Shown: positions 10,142-18,200 of the stretch, in pieces | How the letters are laid out: each line of letters begins with the position of its first letter | Numbering within the stretch: position 1 is the first letter of the stretch | From: Flavonifractor sp. AGMB03687 | GTDB taxonomy: Bacteria > Bacillota > Clostridia > Oscillospirales > Oscillospiraceae | Assembly (NCBI RefSeq): GCF_017811815.1 | Contig: NZ_JADKZI010000002.1 | Coordinates: forward strand, 62,001 to 126,000 | Reading direction: 5' to 3' | Length of the DNA: 64,000 bases | Notes under the pieces: model-generated | Seen by the model: only the letters and a program-made list of their open reading frames with translations | What the model was told of the DNA's origin: nothing | Databases searched by the model: none | Translations under genes and position numbers: made by a program

Positions 10142-10165
10142 AGGCGGGGCTTAGGCCCCGCTTTT
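10142..10165 (+). terminator. Intrinsic terminator after the cysteine-rich peptide
   Basis: GCGGGGC, four-base loop, GCCCCGC, then TTTT, 20 bases after the stop of the small gene. It overlaps the 3' end of the convergent 5-FCL gene. Confidence 0.8.
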
Positions 10166-10741
10166 CCCCGTCCCTGAAGCGGACGGGCCGTACAGGCCGG
10201 TCTCGGTAATGACCAGATCCACCCCCAGATCATGGGGAAGACGGGGAACGGCATCCATCAGCAATCCATCCCGGCACAGTGCGGCAGTGACGCCGGAAAA
10301 GTGGGCCAGCCACCGGTCATAGTAGCCGCCGCCCCGGCCCAGACGACCGCCGGAGCGGTCAAAGGCCAGACCGGGCACCAGGACCAGGTCGATCTCCTCC
10401 GGCGATACCAGGGGGCAATCGGTGCCCGGCTCCAGCATGCCGTAGGGATGGCAGATCAGACTGCTGTCCGGTTGGACGAGCCGGGCCTCCATTTGGTTCC
10501 CCGGCAGGCACCGGGGCAGGCAGATCCGTTTGCCGGCGGCAAAGAGGGCGGGCAGCAGCCGGAGAGTGTCCGGCTCAGTGCCCATGCCGCAATAGAGCAG
10601 GATCGTATGGGCTGCCCTGGTCTGGGGCAGGGACAAAAAGCGGCGGAACAGAGCGTCGTCCCCCGATTTTTTGTCCTGTAAAGACAGCGCGGCCAGCCAG
10701 GCCAGCGCCTGACGGCGCAGATCTTCTTTCTCAGCCGTGAT
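10151..10741 (-). CDS. 5-formyltetrahydrofolate cyclo-ligase with no canonical start codon
   Basis: Converts 5-formyl-THF to 5,10-methenyl-THF with ATP in one-carbon metabolism. The C-terminal active-site motif is clear (LGRGGGYYDRWL), as are VPGLAFDRSGGRLG and the mid-protein block LYCGMGTEPDT. The conserved N-terminal part (EKEDLRRQALAWLAALS) lies in the same open frame back to a stop at 10757-10759, but this stretch has no ATG, GTG or TTG. The first TTG is at 10636, inside the conserved region and without a ribosome site. I give the frame from ATC 10741 (about 196 residues, the usual family length); CTG 10720 is another option. The 5' end overlaps the DJ-1 gene, so coupling, a rare start, a frameshift or a one-base sequence error are all possible. 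Confidence 0.8.
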   Translation of the reverse strand: MTAEKEDLRRQALAWLAALSLQDKKSGDDALFRRFLSLPQTRAAHTILLYCGMGTEPDTLRLLPALFAAGKRICLPRCLPGNQMEARLVQPDSSLICHPYGMLEPGTDCPLVSPEEIDLVLVPGLAFDRSGGRLGRGGGYYDRWLAHFSGVTAALCRDGLLMDAVPRLPHDLGVDLVITETGLYGPSASGTGKSGA

Positions 10742-11276
10742 AGTGGACGCTCTCTTTCACCTGGGCGGCCACGGCGGTGCCCTTGAGGATCTCCACCAGC
10801 TTCAGGCCGAAGGCAAAGGCGGAGCCGGCGGCCTCACCGGTGACAATGTGGCCGTCCACCACAACAGGGGAGCCCTTCTGCACCACGGCGGAGCCCATCA
10901 GGTCCTCCATGCCGGGGTAGCACACCGCGTTGCGGCGGTCCAGCATACCCAGGTTGGCCAGAATGGTGGGAGCGGCGCAGATGGCGGCCAGCCAACGGCC
11001 GTGGTCATAGCAATACTGGATCAGAGCCTGTGCGCGCATGTCGGAGCTGATGGCCTCCACGCCGCCCAGTCCGCCGGGGAGCATGAGCATATCCACCTGG
11101 TCCCGGTCCAGCTCATCCAGAGCCAGATCGGCGGTCATGGTGACGTTGTGGCTGCTGGTCACCTGGCGGCCATTCAGGTCCACCAGAGCAACCTCTACGC
11201 CTGCGCGACGGAGCAGGTCGGTGGGGACGATGACTTCGCTCTCTTCAAAACCAGTTCCCAGTAAAATCGCTACCAT
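10731..11276 (-). CDS. DJ-1/PfpI family protein
   Basis: Protein of 181 residues, close to the usual DJ-1/YajL length. The nucleophile elbow is AAICAAPTIL with C100, and the conserved acidic residue that contacts it lies in GFEESE near the N-terminus. Members are reported as glyoxalase/deglycase-like or redox-protective proteins; the exact reaction here is not determined by sequence. ATG 11276 follows GAGGTG by eight bases. It is the third gene of a four-gene minus-strand operon (transferase, thymidylate kinase, DJ-1, 5-FCL); its last bases overlap the 5-FCL frame in another register. Confidence 0.9.
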   Translation of the reverse strand: MVAILLGTGFEESEVIVPTDLLRRAGVEVALVDLNGRQVTSSHNVTMTADLALDELDRDQVDMLMLPGGLGGVEAISSDMRAQALIQYCYDHGRWLAAICAAPTILANLGMLDRRNAVCYPGMEDLMGSAVVQKGSPVVVDGHIVTGEAAGSAFAFGLKLVEILKGTAVAAQVKESVHYHG

Positions 11277-11288
11277 ACTAACAGCACC

Positions 11289-11960
11289 TCATTTTATAGT
11301 TTGGGCTACCTGAGCCCAGATGTCCTGATGAATCTCCTCGATGGAGCGCAGATTGCCTTCTTCATTGACACAGGGGACCCGCTTCCAGTTCAGACACTGG
11401 GCTGCCCGCAGGGCAGTGCGGCGGCACAGGGCCAGATACTCGGTATCCACCTCGTGGATGTCGCCCTTGGTATGGGTGGCCTCCTCCCGGCTGCGCAGCA
11501 GCTCCACTGCCCGCTCGGTGGGCATGTCCAGGTAGACCACCTGGTCGGGGAAGGGAAGGCCCAGCTTGGAGCACTCAAAGTCAAACAGCCAGTGGAAAAA
11601 TGCCTCCCACTGGTCCTCCAGCAGCTTGCAGGCCTGATGGACCGCGTTGGAGGTGGTGTACCGGTCGGCCAGCACCAATCCGCCGGACTGATAATAGTCT
11701 CCCCACACCTTCTTCCAGGATGCATACCGGTCCACCGCATAGAAGGTGGAGGCGGCATAGGGGTTCACGTCGGAGGGGTGGGAGCCGAACTCGCCGCCCA
11801 GGTACATACGGATCAGAGCGGAAGAGGGCTCCTGATACTGGGGAAACACCAGACGGCGGAAGGAGATGCCCTCCTGCTCCAGCCGCTGGCACAGCAGCTT
11901 GAACTGGGTGGACTTGCCGGAGCCGTCGGTACCCTCAAATACGATGAGCTTTCCTGCCAT
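11289..11960 (-). CDS. Thymidylate kinase-like P-loop nucleotide kinase
   Basis: Phosphorylates dTMP to dTDP (family function) in dTTP synthesis. The protein has 223 residues with the P-loop GTDGSGKST at 10-18, the substrate-binding DRY motif (VLADRYTTSN), and a lid segment rich in R/E (LLRSREEATHTKG). It is a little longer than typical Tmk (~205-215) and has an unusual middle (SDVNPYAASTFYAVDRYASW) found in a Clostridia subgroup, so a second, divergent dTMP-kinase-like enzyme alongside a standard tmk elsewhere is possible. It sits two bases from the upstream transferase gene's stop, implying one transcript. Confidence 0.87.
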   Translation of the reverse strand: MAGKLIVFEGTDGSGKSTQFKLLCQRLEQEGISFRRLVFPQYQEPSSALIRMYLGGEFGSHPSDVNPYAASTFYAVDRYASWKKVWGDYYQSGGLVLADRYTTSNAVHQACKLLEDQWEAFFHWLFDFECSKLGLPFPDQVVYLDMPTERAVELLRSREEATHTKGDIHEVDTEYLALCRRTALRAAQCLNWKRVPCVNEEGNLRSIEEIHQDIWAQVAQTIK

Positions 11961-11961
11961 G

Positions 11962-12684
11962 TCAGCGCCTCCGGATCCGGGCGCCCAGGGCGTACCACAG
12001 CACCAGGGGCAGCTTGGCCATGCGGCCGATGCGCTTGGGCTCCTTCATGAGTCGGTGGAGCCACTCCAGCCCCAGCTTCTGAAAGGCCTTGGGCGCCCGC
12101 TCCACCACCCCGGCAAACACGTCCAGGGAGCCGCCCAGTCCGATCATCAGGTGGGCGCCGGTTGCAGGGCCGTTGTTTACCATCCAGAACTCCTGCTTGG
12201 GAGCGCCCAAGCAGACAAAGACCACGTCGGCGGAGGCGGCGCGGATCTCCTCCACCACGGGGCCGTCCTCCTTAAAATAACCATCATGGGTGCCGCAGAT
12301 GATGAGACCGGGGTAGGTGCTCTTCAGGTTGGCGGCGGCCAGCTCGGCTACGCCGGGCTTGGCGCCCAGCAGGAAGAGCCGCTTGCCGTGATTGGCCATC
12401 CAGGCCAGCAGCCGCTGGGCAAAGTCAATGCCGGGTACCTTGCCCTTCAGGGGGCGGCCCAGGATCTTAGCGGAATAGATCACGCCGATGCCGTCGGCCA
12501 GCACCAGGTCGGCGCCCAGCAGGGCCTGCCGGAATTCGGGATTCTTCCGGGCGGCCAGGAGAAACTCGGGGTTTGGCGTTACGGCGTAGTGGAAGCCCTC
12601 GGCCTCCACCAGGCCGGCACCGGCCTCCACGGCCTCCTCTAACGTCAGGTCGTCGAAACCGACGCCCAAAACATCTGTCCTCAA
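11962..12684 (-). CDS. WecG/TagA/CpsF family glycosyltransferase
   Basis: Glycosyltransferase of the GT26 family, 240 residues, which transfers a UDP-ManNAc or related sugar onto a lipid-linked acceptor in wall polymer or exopolysaccharide synthesis. Family blocks are visible: VTPNPEFLLAARKN, ADLVLADGIGVI with the acidic catalytic residue, and GAPKQEFWM. The start is TTG 12684, with CGGAGG nine bases upstream; no in-frame ATG is near. It is first in the operon behind a sigma-A promoter at 12727-12755. The C-terminal basic helix (ALGARIRRR) fits membrane association. The acceptor cannot be told from this window because no other wall-polymer gene is nearby. Confidence 0.92.
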   Translation of the reverse strand: MRTDVLGVGFDDLTLEEAVEAGAGLVEAEGFHYAVTPNPEFLLAARKNPEFRQALLGADLVLADGIGVIYSAKILGRPLKGKVPGIDFAQRLLAWMANHGKRLFLLGAKPGVAELAAANLKSTYPGLIICGTHDGYFKEDGPVVEEIRAASADVVFVCLGAPKQEFWMVNNGPATGAHLMIGLGGSLDVFAGVVERAPKAFQKLGLEWLHRLMKEPKRIGRMAKLPLVLWYALGARIRRR

Positions 12685-12726
12685 AACAAATTGCCTCCGA
12701 TTGGATCAAGTCCATAATTTCACACC

Positions 12727-12755
12727 ATTCTACCATAGCCGCGTGGAAAAGTCCA
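12727..12755 (-). promoter_or_regulatory. Promoter of the transferase-kinase-DJ-1-5-FCL operon
   Basis: TGGACT (12750-12755), 17 bp, TAGAAT (12727-12732) on the minus strand. It is the best match between the transferase start and the upstream protease gene. Confidence 0.6.
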
Positions 12756-12812
12756 TGCGGAAACAGGGAGAAAGGGGGGCGGAAAAGATAAAGTTTCTGT
12801 GAAGAAAGCCGG

Positions 12813-12846
12813 AAACGCGCCCTCCGCGGAGCGAAGGACGCGTTTT
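12813..12846 (-). terminator. Possible terminator after the S41 protease
   Basis: AACGCG and CGCGTT flank an inner CTCCGCGGAG palindrome just after the protease stop at 12848. On the minus strand only three T follow, while the plus strand has six, so its direction is uncertain. Confidence 0.45.
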
Positions 12847-12847
12847 T

Positions 12848-14737
12848 TCAGAGCAGAGAGGGCAGCAGGTTCAGGCGGCACAGAAGGGTGCAGGTGAGGG
12901 CGGCGGCCTCCTCCCGGGTGGTGGCGCCGGTGGGGTCAATGTCCGCCGGAGCGGCCCACAGCAGGCCGTCCTCATCCTGATCCAGCAGCCAGACCGATTC
13001 CCAGGCCCAGGAGGCGTAATCGGCATATTCGGCGCTGGCCGTGTCGGGGCAGTCCCGCCAGGTTTGCATAAAATCCAGATCCAGCCGCCGGCCCAGCCGG
13101 GCCAGAATGGTGATGAACTGCTCATGGCTGACCGGCGCGTCAGGGTCAAAGCGGCCGTTGCCTACACCGGCTACCAGCCCCATGGAGGCCAGGGCATTGA
13201 CCGCAGGGCCGTACCAGGAATCCATGGACACGTCGGAGAACTTGCTCTCTCCGGTGGGCATTTTGCAATGGAGCGCCTGGGCCAGCAGGGTACACAGCTG
13301 AGCCCGGGTGAGGGTCTGGGTGGGGTGGAAGGAGCCATCCCCGGCGCCCAGCAGCACACCGTAGGTGGTTAGCAGGTCGATCTCGTCGGAATAGGGGGAC
13401 TGGTCGGTGTCGTTGAATCTCCGGGGCGTGTAGTCGGTCAGGCTGCAGGCGGCAGCCAGAGCGCCGGCGGAGGTGGCCTCCCATCCGCTGCCGGTCCCCT
13501 GGCGGATGAGCACGCCGTCCGGCAGAGCCTCCAGCAGGGCGGTAAAGACGGCCTTCCATTCATCGGAGCAGGCCTGCTCCAGGTCGATGTACCAGGCGCC
13601 GTTCCAGTCGATGCGCACCATGCCGCTGGTGCTGCCCTGGGGCTCGGGGGCAGAGAGCAGGACTGCCGTCTCATCGGCCAGATCCTGGTCCACCAGCAGG
13701 TGGGGCATGACGCCGATGGTGTCGTTGCTGGAGCGGCCGGGGCCGAAGAAGCGGTAGGTGGTGACCTTCAGAGCGTCGCCCTCGGAAAAGCAGTCGGGGA
13801 AGAGGCTGGCGTCCAGCAGCACCTGGGCGACCCCCTTGCCGTAGGTGCGGCCGCCCACCAGCAGGCCGGAACCGGTATCCCGGATGGCGGCGGCAAAGAG
13901 CTCGGAAGCGCTGGCGGAGTAGAGATTGGTCAGCACGATAAGGGGTTCGTCGCTGAGCTGGGGCATTCTGGTGCCGTCGGCCGAGACGGCTCCATTCTGC
14001 TGCATCAGATAGGACAAACGGTCGGCAGGGCCGGTAAAGCAGCCGATCATCTGGAGGGCGGTCTCCATGTTGCCGCCGCCGTTGTTGCGCAGGTCCATGA
14101 TCCAGTGGTCGGCCTGGTTGGCGTAGGTGGTGAGGGCCTCTGCCACATGGTTGGTGGTCTCCTCCCCGAAGGCGTCACAGGTGAGGTAGCCGATATGGTC
14201 GTCCACCAGCTGGGCATAGGCGGTGGGCACCACAAAGGCGCAGCGGGTGAGGGTCACGGTGTGGGACTGGCCATCCCGCAGATAGGTCAGCTGAAAGGAG
14301 GTGCCCTCCTGGCCGGAGAGCAGGTCGCTGACGTCCTCCAGGCTCGCCCCCTCCAGGGTGCGGCCGTCCACGGCGGTAAGCACATCGCCGGGCAGCAGCC
14401 CCGCCTTTTCAGCGGCGGAGCCGGCAATCACACGGGCCACCGTCGGGCCGCTCTCCCCCATGGTCATGGAGATACCGGCACCCACCTGGTGAACATCGGA
14501 GAGGGAGGCGTTGAAGGCGGCCAGATCCTCGGCGGTAAAGTACTGGGTATAGGGATCGCCCAGGGCCTCCAGCATGCCGGATACGGTGGTCTGTTCTGTG
14601 ACCGACTGAGGCAGGGGATCAATATAAAAGGTATCCAACAGCACCAGGGCCTGATCAGGCGTCAATGCCTGGGCCATGGGCGTGAGAAGCAAGGTCAGGG
14701 CCAGCGCGGCGGCGGGCAGGCGGAAACGAAGTTTCAT
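12848..14737 (-). CDS. Secreted S41 (CtpA-like) protease with C-terminal S-layer homology repeats
   Basis: Exported serine protease of 629 residues. ATG 14737 follows GGAGG; residues 1-24 form a signal peptide ending in AQA. A PDZ domain spans about 80-165 (AGSAAEKAGLLPGDVLTAVDG). The peptidase core follows, with DLRNNGGGN near 216, the catalytic serine in YSASASELF (273-281) and the lysine in YGKG (about K301). The C-terminal third contains SLH-type repeats (RFNDTDQSPYSDEID, GDGSFHPTQTLTRAQ, then FSDVSMDSWYGPAVNAL and GNGRFDPDAPVSHEQ), which would tie it to the cell surface. CtpA-like proteases process envelope or sporulation proteins; the substrate here is unknown. It is transcribed alone. 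Confidence 0.93.
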   Translation of the reverse strand: MKLRFRLPAAALALTLLLTPMAQALTPDQALVLLDTFYIDPLPQSVTEQTTVSGMLEALGDPYTQYFTAEDLAAFNASLSDVHQVGAGISMTMGESGPTVARVIAGSAAEKAGLLPGDVLTAVDGRTLEGASLEDVSDLLSGQEGTSFQLTYLRDGQSHTVTLTRCAFVVPTAYAQLVDDHIGYLTCDAFGEETTNHVAEALTTYANQADHWIMDLRNNGGGNMETALQMIGCFTGPADRLSYLMQQNGAVSADGTRMPQLSDEPLIVLTNLYSASASELFAAAIRDTGSGLLVGGRTYGKGVAQVLLDASLFPDCFSEGDALKVTTYRFFGPGRSSNDTIGVMPHLLVDQDLADETAVLLSAPEPQGSTSGMVRIDWNGAWYIDLEQACSDEWKAVFTALLEALPDGVLIRQGTGSGWEATSAGALAAACSLTDYTPRRFNDTDQSPYSDEIDLLTTYGVLLGAGDGSFHPTQTLTRAQLCTLLAQALHCKMPTGESKFSDVSMDSWYGPAVNALASMGLVAGVGNGRFDPDAPVSHEQFITILARLGRRLDLDFMQTWRDCPDTASAEYADYASWAWESVWLLDQDEDGLLWAAPADIDPTGATTREEAAALTCTLLCRLNLLPSLL

Positions 14738-14777
14738 GGCGGACCTCCATTCCATATTATGTAACCCCCATTGTAAA

Positions 14778-14817
14778 GCAAAACGGGGGCGGGCGCAAGG
14801 CCCGTCCCCGTTTTGTA
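14778..14817 (-). terminator. Terminator of the MerR/ABC exporter operon
   Basis: ACAAAACGGGGACGGGC and GCCCGCCCCCGTTTTG pair almost fully, followed by CTTT on the minus strand. It lies 12 bases after the permease stop. Confidence 0.85.
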
Positions 14818-14828
14818 GCAATTTGTCA

Positions 14829-16415
14829 TCAATCGGAAAGCTGGTGGAACAGCCGCTCCCCCTGCCGGATGAGCAGCAAGAGAAAGACCAGAGCGGCGGC
14901 AGCCAGCACAACGCCATAGAGCAGCAGCATCCCTAGGCTGCCCAAAAGATTCTGCGCGAATACCCACAGCAGGAAAAAGGCCAGTACCAACACCATGGGC
15001 AGGAAGGTGGACAGCATGGCGGAGGCCGACTGCTTGACCACGATGACGTCGTTGACGGCGTCCAGCTTGGGGAAGTGGAGGTTGATCCACAGACCGAAGG
15101 GGGCGCACAGGAGGGCAAAGAGGAGGCTGTCCGCCAGCAGCAGTACCCACTCCACCGGCGAGAGGGCGAAGGCCAGGGAGAGCATGACCCAGCTGACGAC
15201 CAGAAAGGGCAGGACCACCAGAAGCTGGAAGGCCACCTTCATTCCCAGAATGGTGGTGACCGGGACGGGAGCGCACTGGAGCAGCCAGAGCTGCTTGCCC
15301 TCCAGGCTGATGGAGGAGCCGGTGATGGCCACGGTGGACAGGCAGAACCCGATGCCCACCATGAGCAGAGGAGCCAGAGACAGGCCGCGGGCCATGGTCA
15401 GGAACTGGGCAATGCTTTCCCGATAGATCAAGGCGGCGATCCCGGCACCCGGGAGCATCAGAAGACCGATGCCGGTGTTGAATACGTAGCTGGGGGTGCC
15501 GAACCACCGGCGGGCTTCCTTGCGCAGCAGGGCGCCCCGCTGACCGGAGGCGGACAGCTTGCCCAACTTGTAGTCCGAGCGGGTGCGGTGGGTAGACAGC
15601 CGGGTGATGATGGATTTATACTGCCAGGCGAACAGCCACACCACCGCCAGGAAGGGGATCAGACACAGGGCATACAGGGCCAGCAGCTGGAGCAGGTCCC
15701 CGCCGCTGACGCCGTTGGCCAGCATAAGGAAGGGGCGGCCCCAGCCCTGGAAAAAGGTCAGGATGGCGGGGACGGCGGTGCCCACGTTGTGCATGGAGGT
15801 GCTCAGCCAGATGGAGCCCGCCAGCAGCAGCGCCAGCAGGACCAGCTGGGCCAGGGAGGAGGCCAGCGCCTTTCGGGGAAAACGCCCGGCCAGCCAGGCC
15901 AGCACAAAGCCCACGATGAGGGTGAGCAGGGTGGGTAGCAGGTTAAGAAATAGCGAGGAGAGCAGCAGCAAAGGCAGCACCGGCCAGCCGCCCGGACCGC
16001 CGTACCACAGGTAGATTACCCCGGCGGGCAGGAGCACAAAGACGGTGGACACCAGGTTCTCCAGATAGAGGGCCAGGGTGCGGGAGAGCATGAGGACAAA
16101 GGGGGAGATGGGCAGCGCCAGCATCAAATCGTTGTCCTTGGCTCCAAAAACCACCCCCTGGGCGGCAAAAAGGGAGAAGAAAAAGCCCAGGATCACCGCC
16201 ACCAGGGACATGAGCACCAGCAGCAGGGGGAGGGCGCCCACCGTGGCAAGCTGCCCGGCCAGCAGGGAGCTGTATACACCCGAAATATAGATGGACAGAC
16301 CGGCCAACAGAGCCAGCGCCCCGATACCGGAGAAGGACCGCTTTTTGCGGCCCACCCGCATGGTGGCCAGCAGGGCCCGGAAGTTGAGCCACAGCAGAGC
16401 GGGGAATTTAGCCAT
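14829..16415 (-). CDS. ABC exporter permease
   Basis: Large membrane subunit of 528 residues with roughly twelve hydrophobic segments, matching the 'putative ABC exporter' permease type of Clostridia rather than an importer. ATG 16415 is the better of two nearby starts, since GGAGGGG is six bases ahead of it; it overlaps the ATPase stop by eight bases. No extracellular solute-binding domain is present. The partner ATPase, the YbjQ protein and the MerR regulator precede it in one operon, so it is likely an efflux or lipid/drug/peptide export unit whose substrate is the signal sensed by MerR (inferred). Confidence 0.88.
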   Translation of the reverse strand: MAKFPALLWLNFRALLATMRVGRKKRSFSGIGALALLAGLSIYISGVYSSLLAGQLATVGALPLLLVLMSLVAVILGFFFSLFAAQGVVFGAKDNDLMLALPISPFVLMLSRTLALYLENLVSTVFVLLPAGVIYLWYGGPGGWPVLPLLLLSSLFLNLLPTLLTLIVGFVLAWLAGRFPRKALASSLAQLVLLALLLAGSIWLSTSMHNVGTAVPAILTFFQGWGRPFLMLANGVSGGDLLQLLALYALCLIPFLAVVWLFAWQYKSIITRLSTHRTRSDYKLGKLSASGQRGALLRKEARRWFGTPSYVFNTGIGLLMLPGAGIAALIYRESIAQFLTMARGLSLAPLLMVGIGFCLSTVAITGSSISLEGKQLWLLQCAPVPVTTILGMKVAFQLLVVLPFLVVSWVMLSLAFALSPVEWVLLLADSLLFALLCAPFGLWINLHFPKLDAVNDVIVVKQSASAMLSTFLPMVLVLAFFLLWVFAQNLLGSLGMLLLYGVVLAAAALVFLLLLIRQGERLFHQLSD

Positions 16416-17127
16416 GGCCATCCCCCTCCAGCTCCAGGAACACATCCTCCAGGGTGGAATCCCCCACCAGCTCGGAGGTGACGCCCATACGGATCAGCTT
16501 GCCGCCCTTGATAATGGCCACCCGATGGCACAGCTTTTCCGCCACCTCCAGCACATGGGTGGAGAAAAACACGGAACTGCCGCTGGCGCACAGCTCCGCC
16601 CAGAACTGCTTGAGCAGATGGGCGGCCGATGGGTCCAGACCTACGAAGGGCTCATCCAGAATGAGCAGCTTGGGCTGCCGGATGAGGGCGGAGATGAGGG
16701 CCAGCTTCTGCTTCATACCGTGGGAATAGCTGCCGATGGGGCTGCCCAGGCTGCCGGTGAGCTGGAAGGCGTCGGCGTATTTGCCGATCAGCTTATGCCG
16801 GGCGTCGCCGGGGATCTCGTAGAGATCGGCAATGAAGTTGAGAAACTGGATGCCGGTGAGAAAGTCGTACAGGTCTGGGTTGTCCGGCAGGAAGGCGGTG
16901 ACCTTTTTGGCGGCCAGGGCGTCGGTGCGCACATTGTGGCCGTCGATGGTGATGGTGCCCTCCGTAAAGTCCATTACACCGGAGACCGCCCGCAGCGTGG
17001 TGGTCTTGCCGGCGCCGTTGTGGCCGATGAACCCAAAGATTTCACCCGGTGCAACGTGGAGGGACAGGTCGTCCACCGCACGGTTTCCGCCGGGATAGGT
17101 CTTGGAAAAATGCTCGATCTTCAGCAT
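16408..17127 (-). CDS. ABC transporter ATP-binding protein
   Basis: ATPase of 239 residues driving the adjacent permease. Visible are Walker A GHNGAGKTT (35-43), Q-loop region, signature SHGMKQKLAL, Walker B LLILDEP, D-loop and H-loop STH. The signature starts SHG rather than SGG, which is common in CcmA-type exporters (known of the family). The start ATG 17127 lies three bases after the YbjQ stop. Overlap with the permease start shows translational coupling. The protein has no extra domains. Confidence 0.95.
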   Translation of the reverse strand: MLKIEHFSKTYPGGNRAVDDLSLHVAPGEIFGFIGHNGAGKTTTLRAVSGVMDFTEGTITIDGHNVRTDALAAKKVTAFLPDNPDLYDFLTGIQFLNFIADLYEIPGDARHKLIGKYADAFQLTGSLGSPIGSYSHGMKQKLALISALIRQPKLLILDEPFVGLDPSAAHLLKQFWAELCASGSSVFFSTHVLEVAEKLCHRVAIIKGGKLIRMGVTSELVGDSTLEDVFLELEGDGHG

Positions 17128-17130
17128 GGT

Positions 17131-17448
17131 TTACTCCTCCAGGATCTGAACGGCAGTGCCGTAGGCGGTGATCTCCGCCGCGCCCTGCATGACAGAGGCG
17201 GAGGCGTAGCGCACGCCGATGACGGCGTCGGCCCCCATGGCCTCCGCGTCATCCACCATCCGTTTGGTAGCAATTTGGCGGGCCTCGGTGAGCATCTGGG
17301 TGTAACTTTCGATCTCACCGCCCACCAGGGTCTTCATGCCGGCCATAAAGTCCTTGCCGAAGTTTTTAGACTGGACCACGCTGCCCTTGGCGATGCCCAG
17401 GGCGCGGATCTTTTTGTCGGGAATGTATTCAATATTTAGAAGCAGCAT
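17131..17448 (-). CDS. YbjQ/UPF0145 family protein
   Basis: Cytoplasmic protein of 105 residues, the full family length. The family ends are recognisable: LLLNIEYIPDKKI near the start, GKDFMAGMKTLVGGEIESY in the middle, and AEAMGADAVIGVRY toward the C-terminus. UPF0145 proteins form pentameric rings and are called heavy-metal-binding-like by fold; no reaction is proven. ATG 17448 with AGGAGGAG lies inside the 3' end of the merR gene (20-bp overlap). Its position inside a MerR-controlled exporter operon suggests a stress- or toxicant-related role (inferred). Confidence 0.93.
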   Translation of the reverse strand: MLLLNIEYIPDKKIRALGIAKGSVVQSKNFGKDFMAGMKTLVGGEIESYTQMLTEARQIATKRMVDDAEAMGADAVIGVRYASASVMQGAAEITAYGTAVQILEE

Positions 17449-18079
17449 CTTCTTCTCCTCCTCTAATTTGCTTGATGCGTTGCCAAAGGGCCAGCAGCAC
17501 GCCCAGAATGACTACCACCGGGATGGCAACCAGGAAAATGGTCAGGCCGATGGGCGGGGCCTCCTCCGGGTCCACGGTCACGCCCCAGATCATCAACACC
17601 ATCAGTCCCGCCATCAGGGCGATGAACACCAGGGCGGCAATGATGGGCCCGGCGTACCGGGTAACGGTGTCGTGCTTGCGGATATTCACAAATCGGGTCC
17701 CCTCCTCCTCCATACGGTCTATCTCCTCCAGCCAATGGTTGGCGTCCAGGTTGGTCAGCTGCTCGCCGGCATCGGCCAGGGTCTGACACAGGGAGCGGAT
17801 GGTGGCCAGATTGGCCTGCTCCCGCTCCAGCTGGATGATGTGCCGGCGCAGACCGTCGTCCAGAGTCAGCACGCCCTGCTGCATCTTCCGGATCTCATCC
17901 ATGGGCACGTCCAGCTTCCGCAGCAGTTTGATCTTACGCAGAGCCTCCACATCCTCGTCGGTGTAGTTCCTATAGCCGTTGTCCGCGTTGCGGCCGGGGT
18001 TCAGCAGTCCTTCCTTTTCATAGAAGCGGATGTTGCGCTTGGTAATGCCCACCAGCTGCTCCACCTCATTGATCTTCAC
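17429..18079 (-). CDS. Membrane-anchored MerR family regulator
   Basis: MerR-type activator of 216 residues. The N-terminal winged helix is clear (KINEVEQLVGITKRNIRFYEKEGLL, in parts, then NGYRNYTDEDVEAL), followed by a long helix that dimerises (about 75-130). Unusually, instead of a soluble ligand domain the C-terminus has two membrane helices (about 145-167 and 178-200) and a short charged tail, so the sensor is probably membrane-embedded. I chose GTG 18079 because GGAGG is eight bases upstream; a GTG nine bases earlier sits on the ribosome site. A MerR-type operator/promoter with a 19-bp spacer precedes it, so it very likely controls its own operon with ybjQ and the exporter. Confidence 0.92.
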   Translation of the reverse strand: MKINEVEQLVGITKRNIRFYEKEGLLNPGRNADNGYRNYTDEDVEALRKIKLLRKLDVPMDEIRKMQQGVLTLDDGLRRHIIQLEREQANLATIRSLCQTLADAGEQLTNLDANHWLEEIDRMEEEGTRFVNIRKHDTVTRYAGPIIAALVFIALMAGLMVLMIWGVTVDPEEAPPIGLTIFLVAIPVVVILGVLLALWQRIKQIRGGEEDAASKY

Positions 18080-18100
18080 AGAACTCACCTCCGTGGTAAC

Positions 18101-18131
18101 AGGGTATACCTTCTACAAGGTGGAAAGTCAA
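18101..18131 (-). promoter_or_regulatory. MerR-type promoter with 19-bp spacer and operator dyad
   Basis: On the minus strand TTGACT (18126-18131) and TACCCT (18101-18106) are 19 bp apart, with the perfect dyad ACCTT-N4-AAGGT (18108-18121) between them. An overlong spacer with a centred dyad is the hallmark of MerR activation by DNA untwisting. Confidence 0.85.
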
Positions 18132-18150
18132 GAGAAAATTCGAATACCGT

Positions 18151-18179
18151 ACATATTCCTTTCACTGACGGACATACTA
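18151..18179 (+). promoter_or_regulatory. Putative sigma-G/sigma-F promoter of spoVAC
   Basis: A -10 element CATACTA (18173-18179) matches the sigma-G consensus fully; ACATA (18151-18155) 17 bp upstream fits the loose -35. Forespore expression is what spoVAC needs. There is no sigma-A promoter nearby on this strand. Confidence 0.65.
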
Positions 18180-18200
18180 GAGGGAAAGGAGGCGCGTACC

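Noticed and set aside
10636-10636. TTG 10636 as the true start of 5-FCL
   Set aside because: It would remove a well-matched N-terminal helix that binds substrate in this family, and has no ribosome site; I kept the longer frame and stated the doubt.
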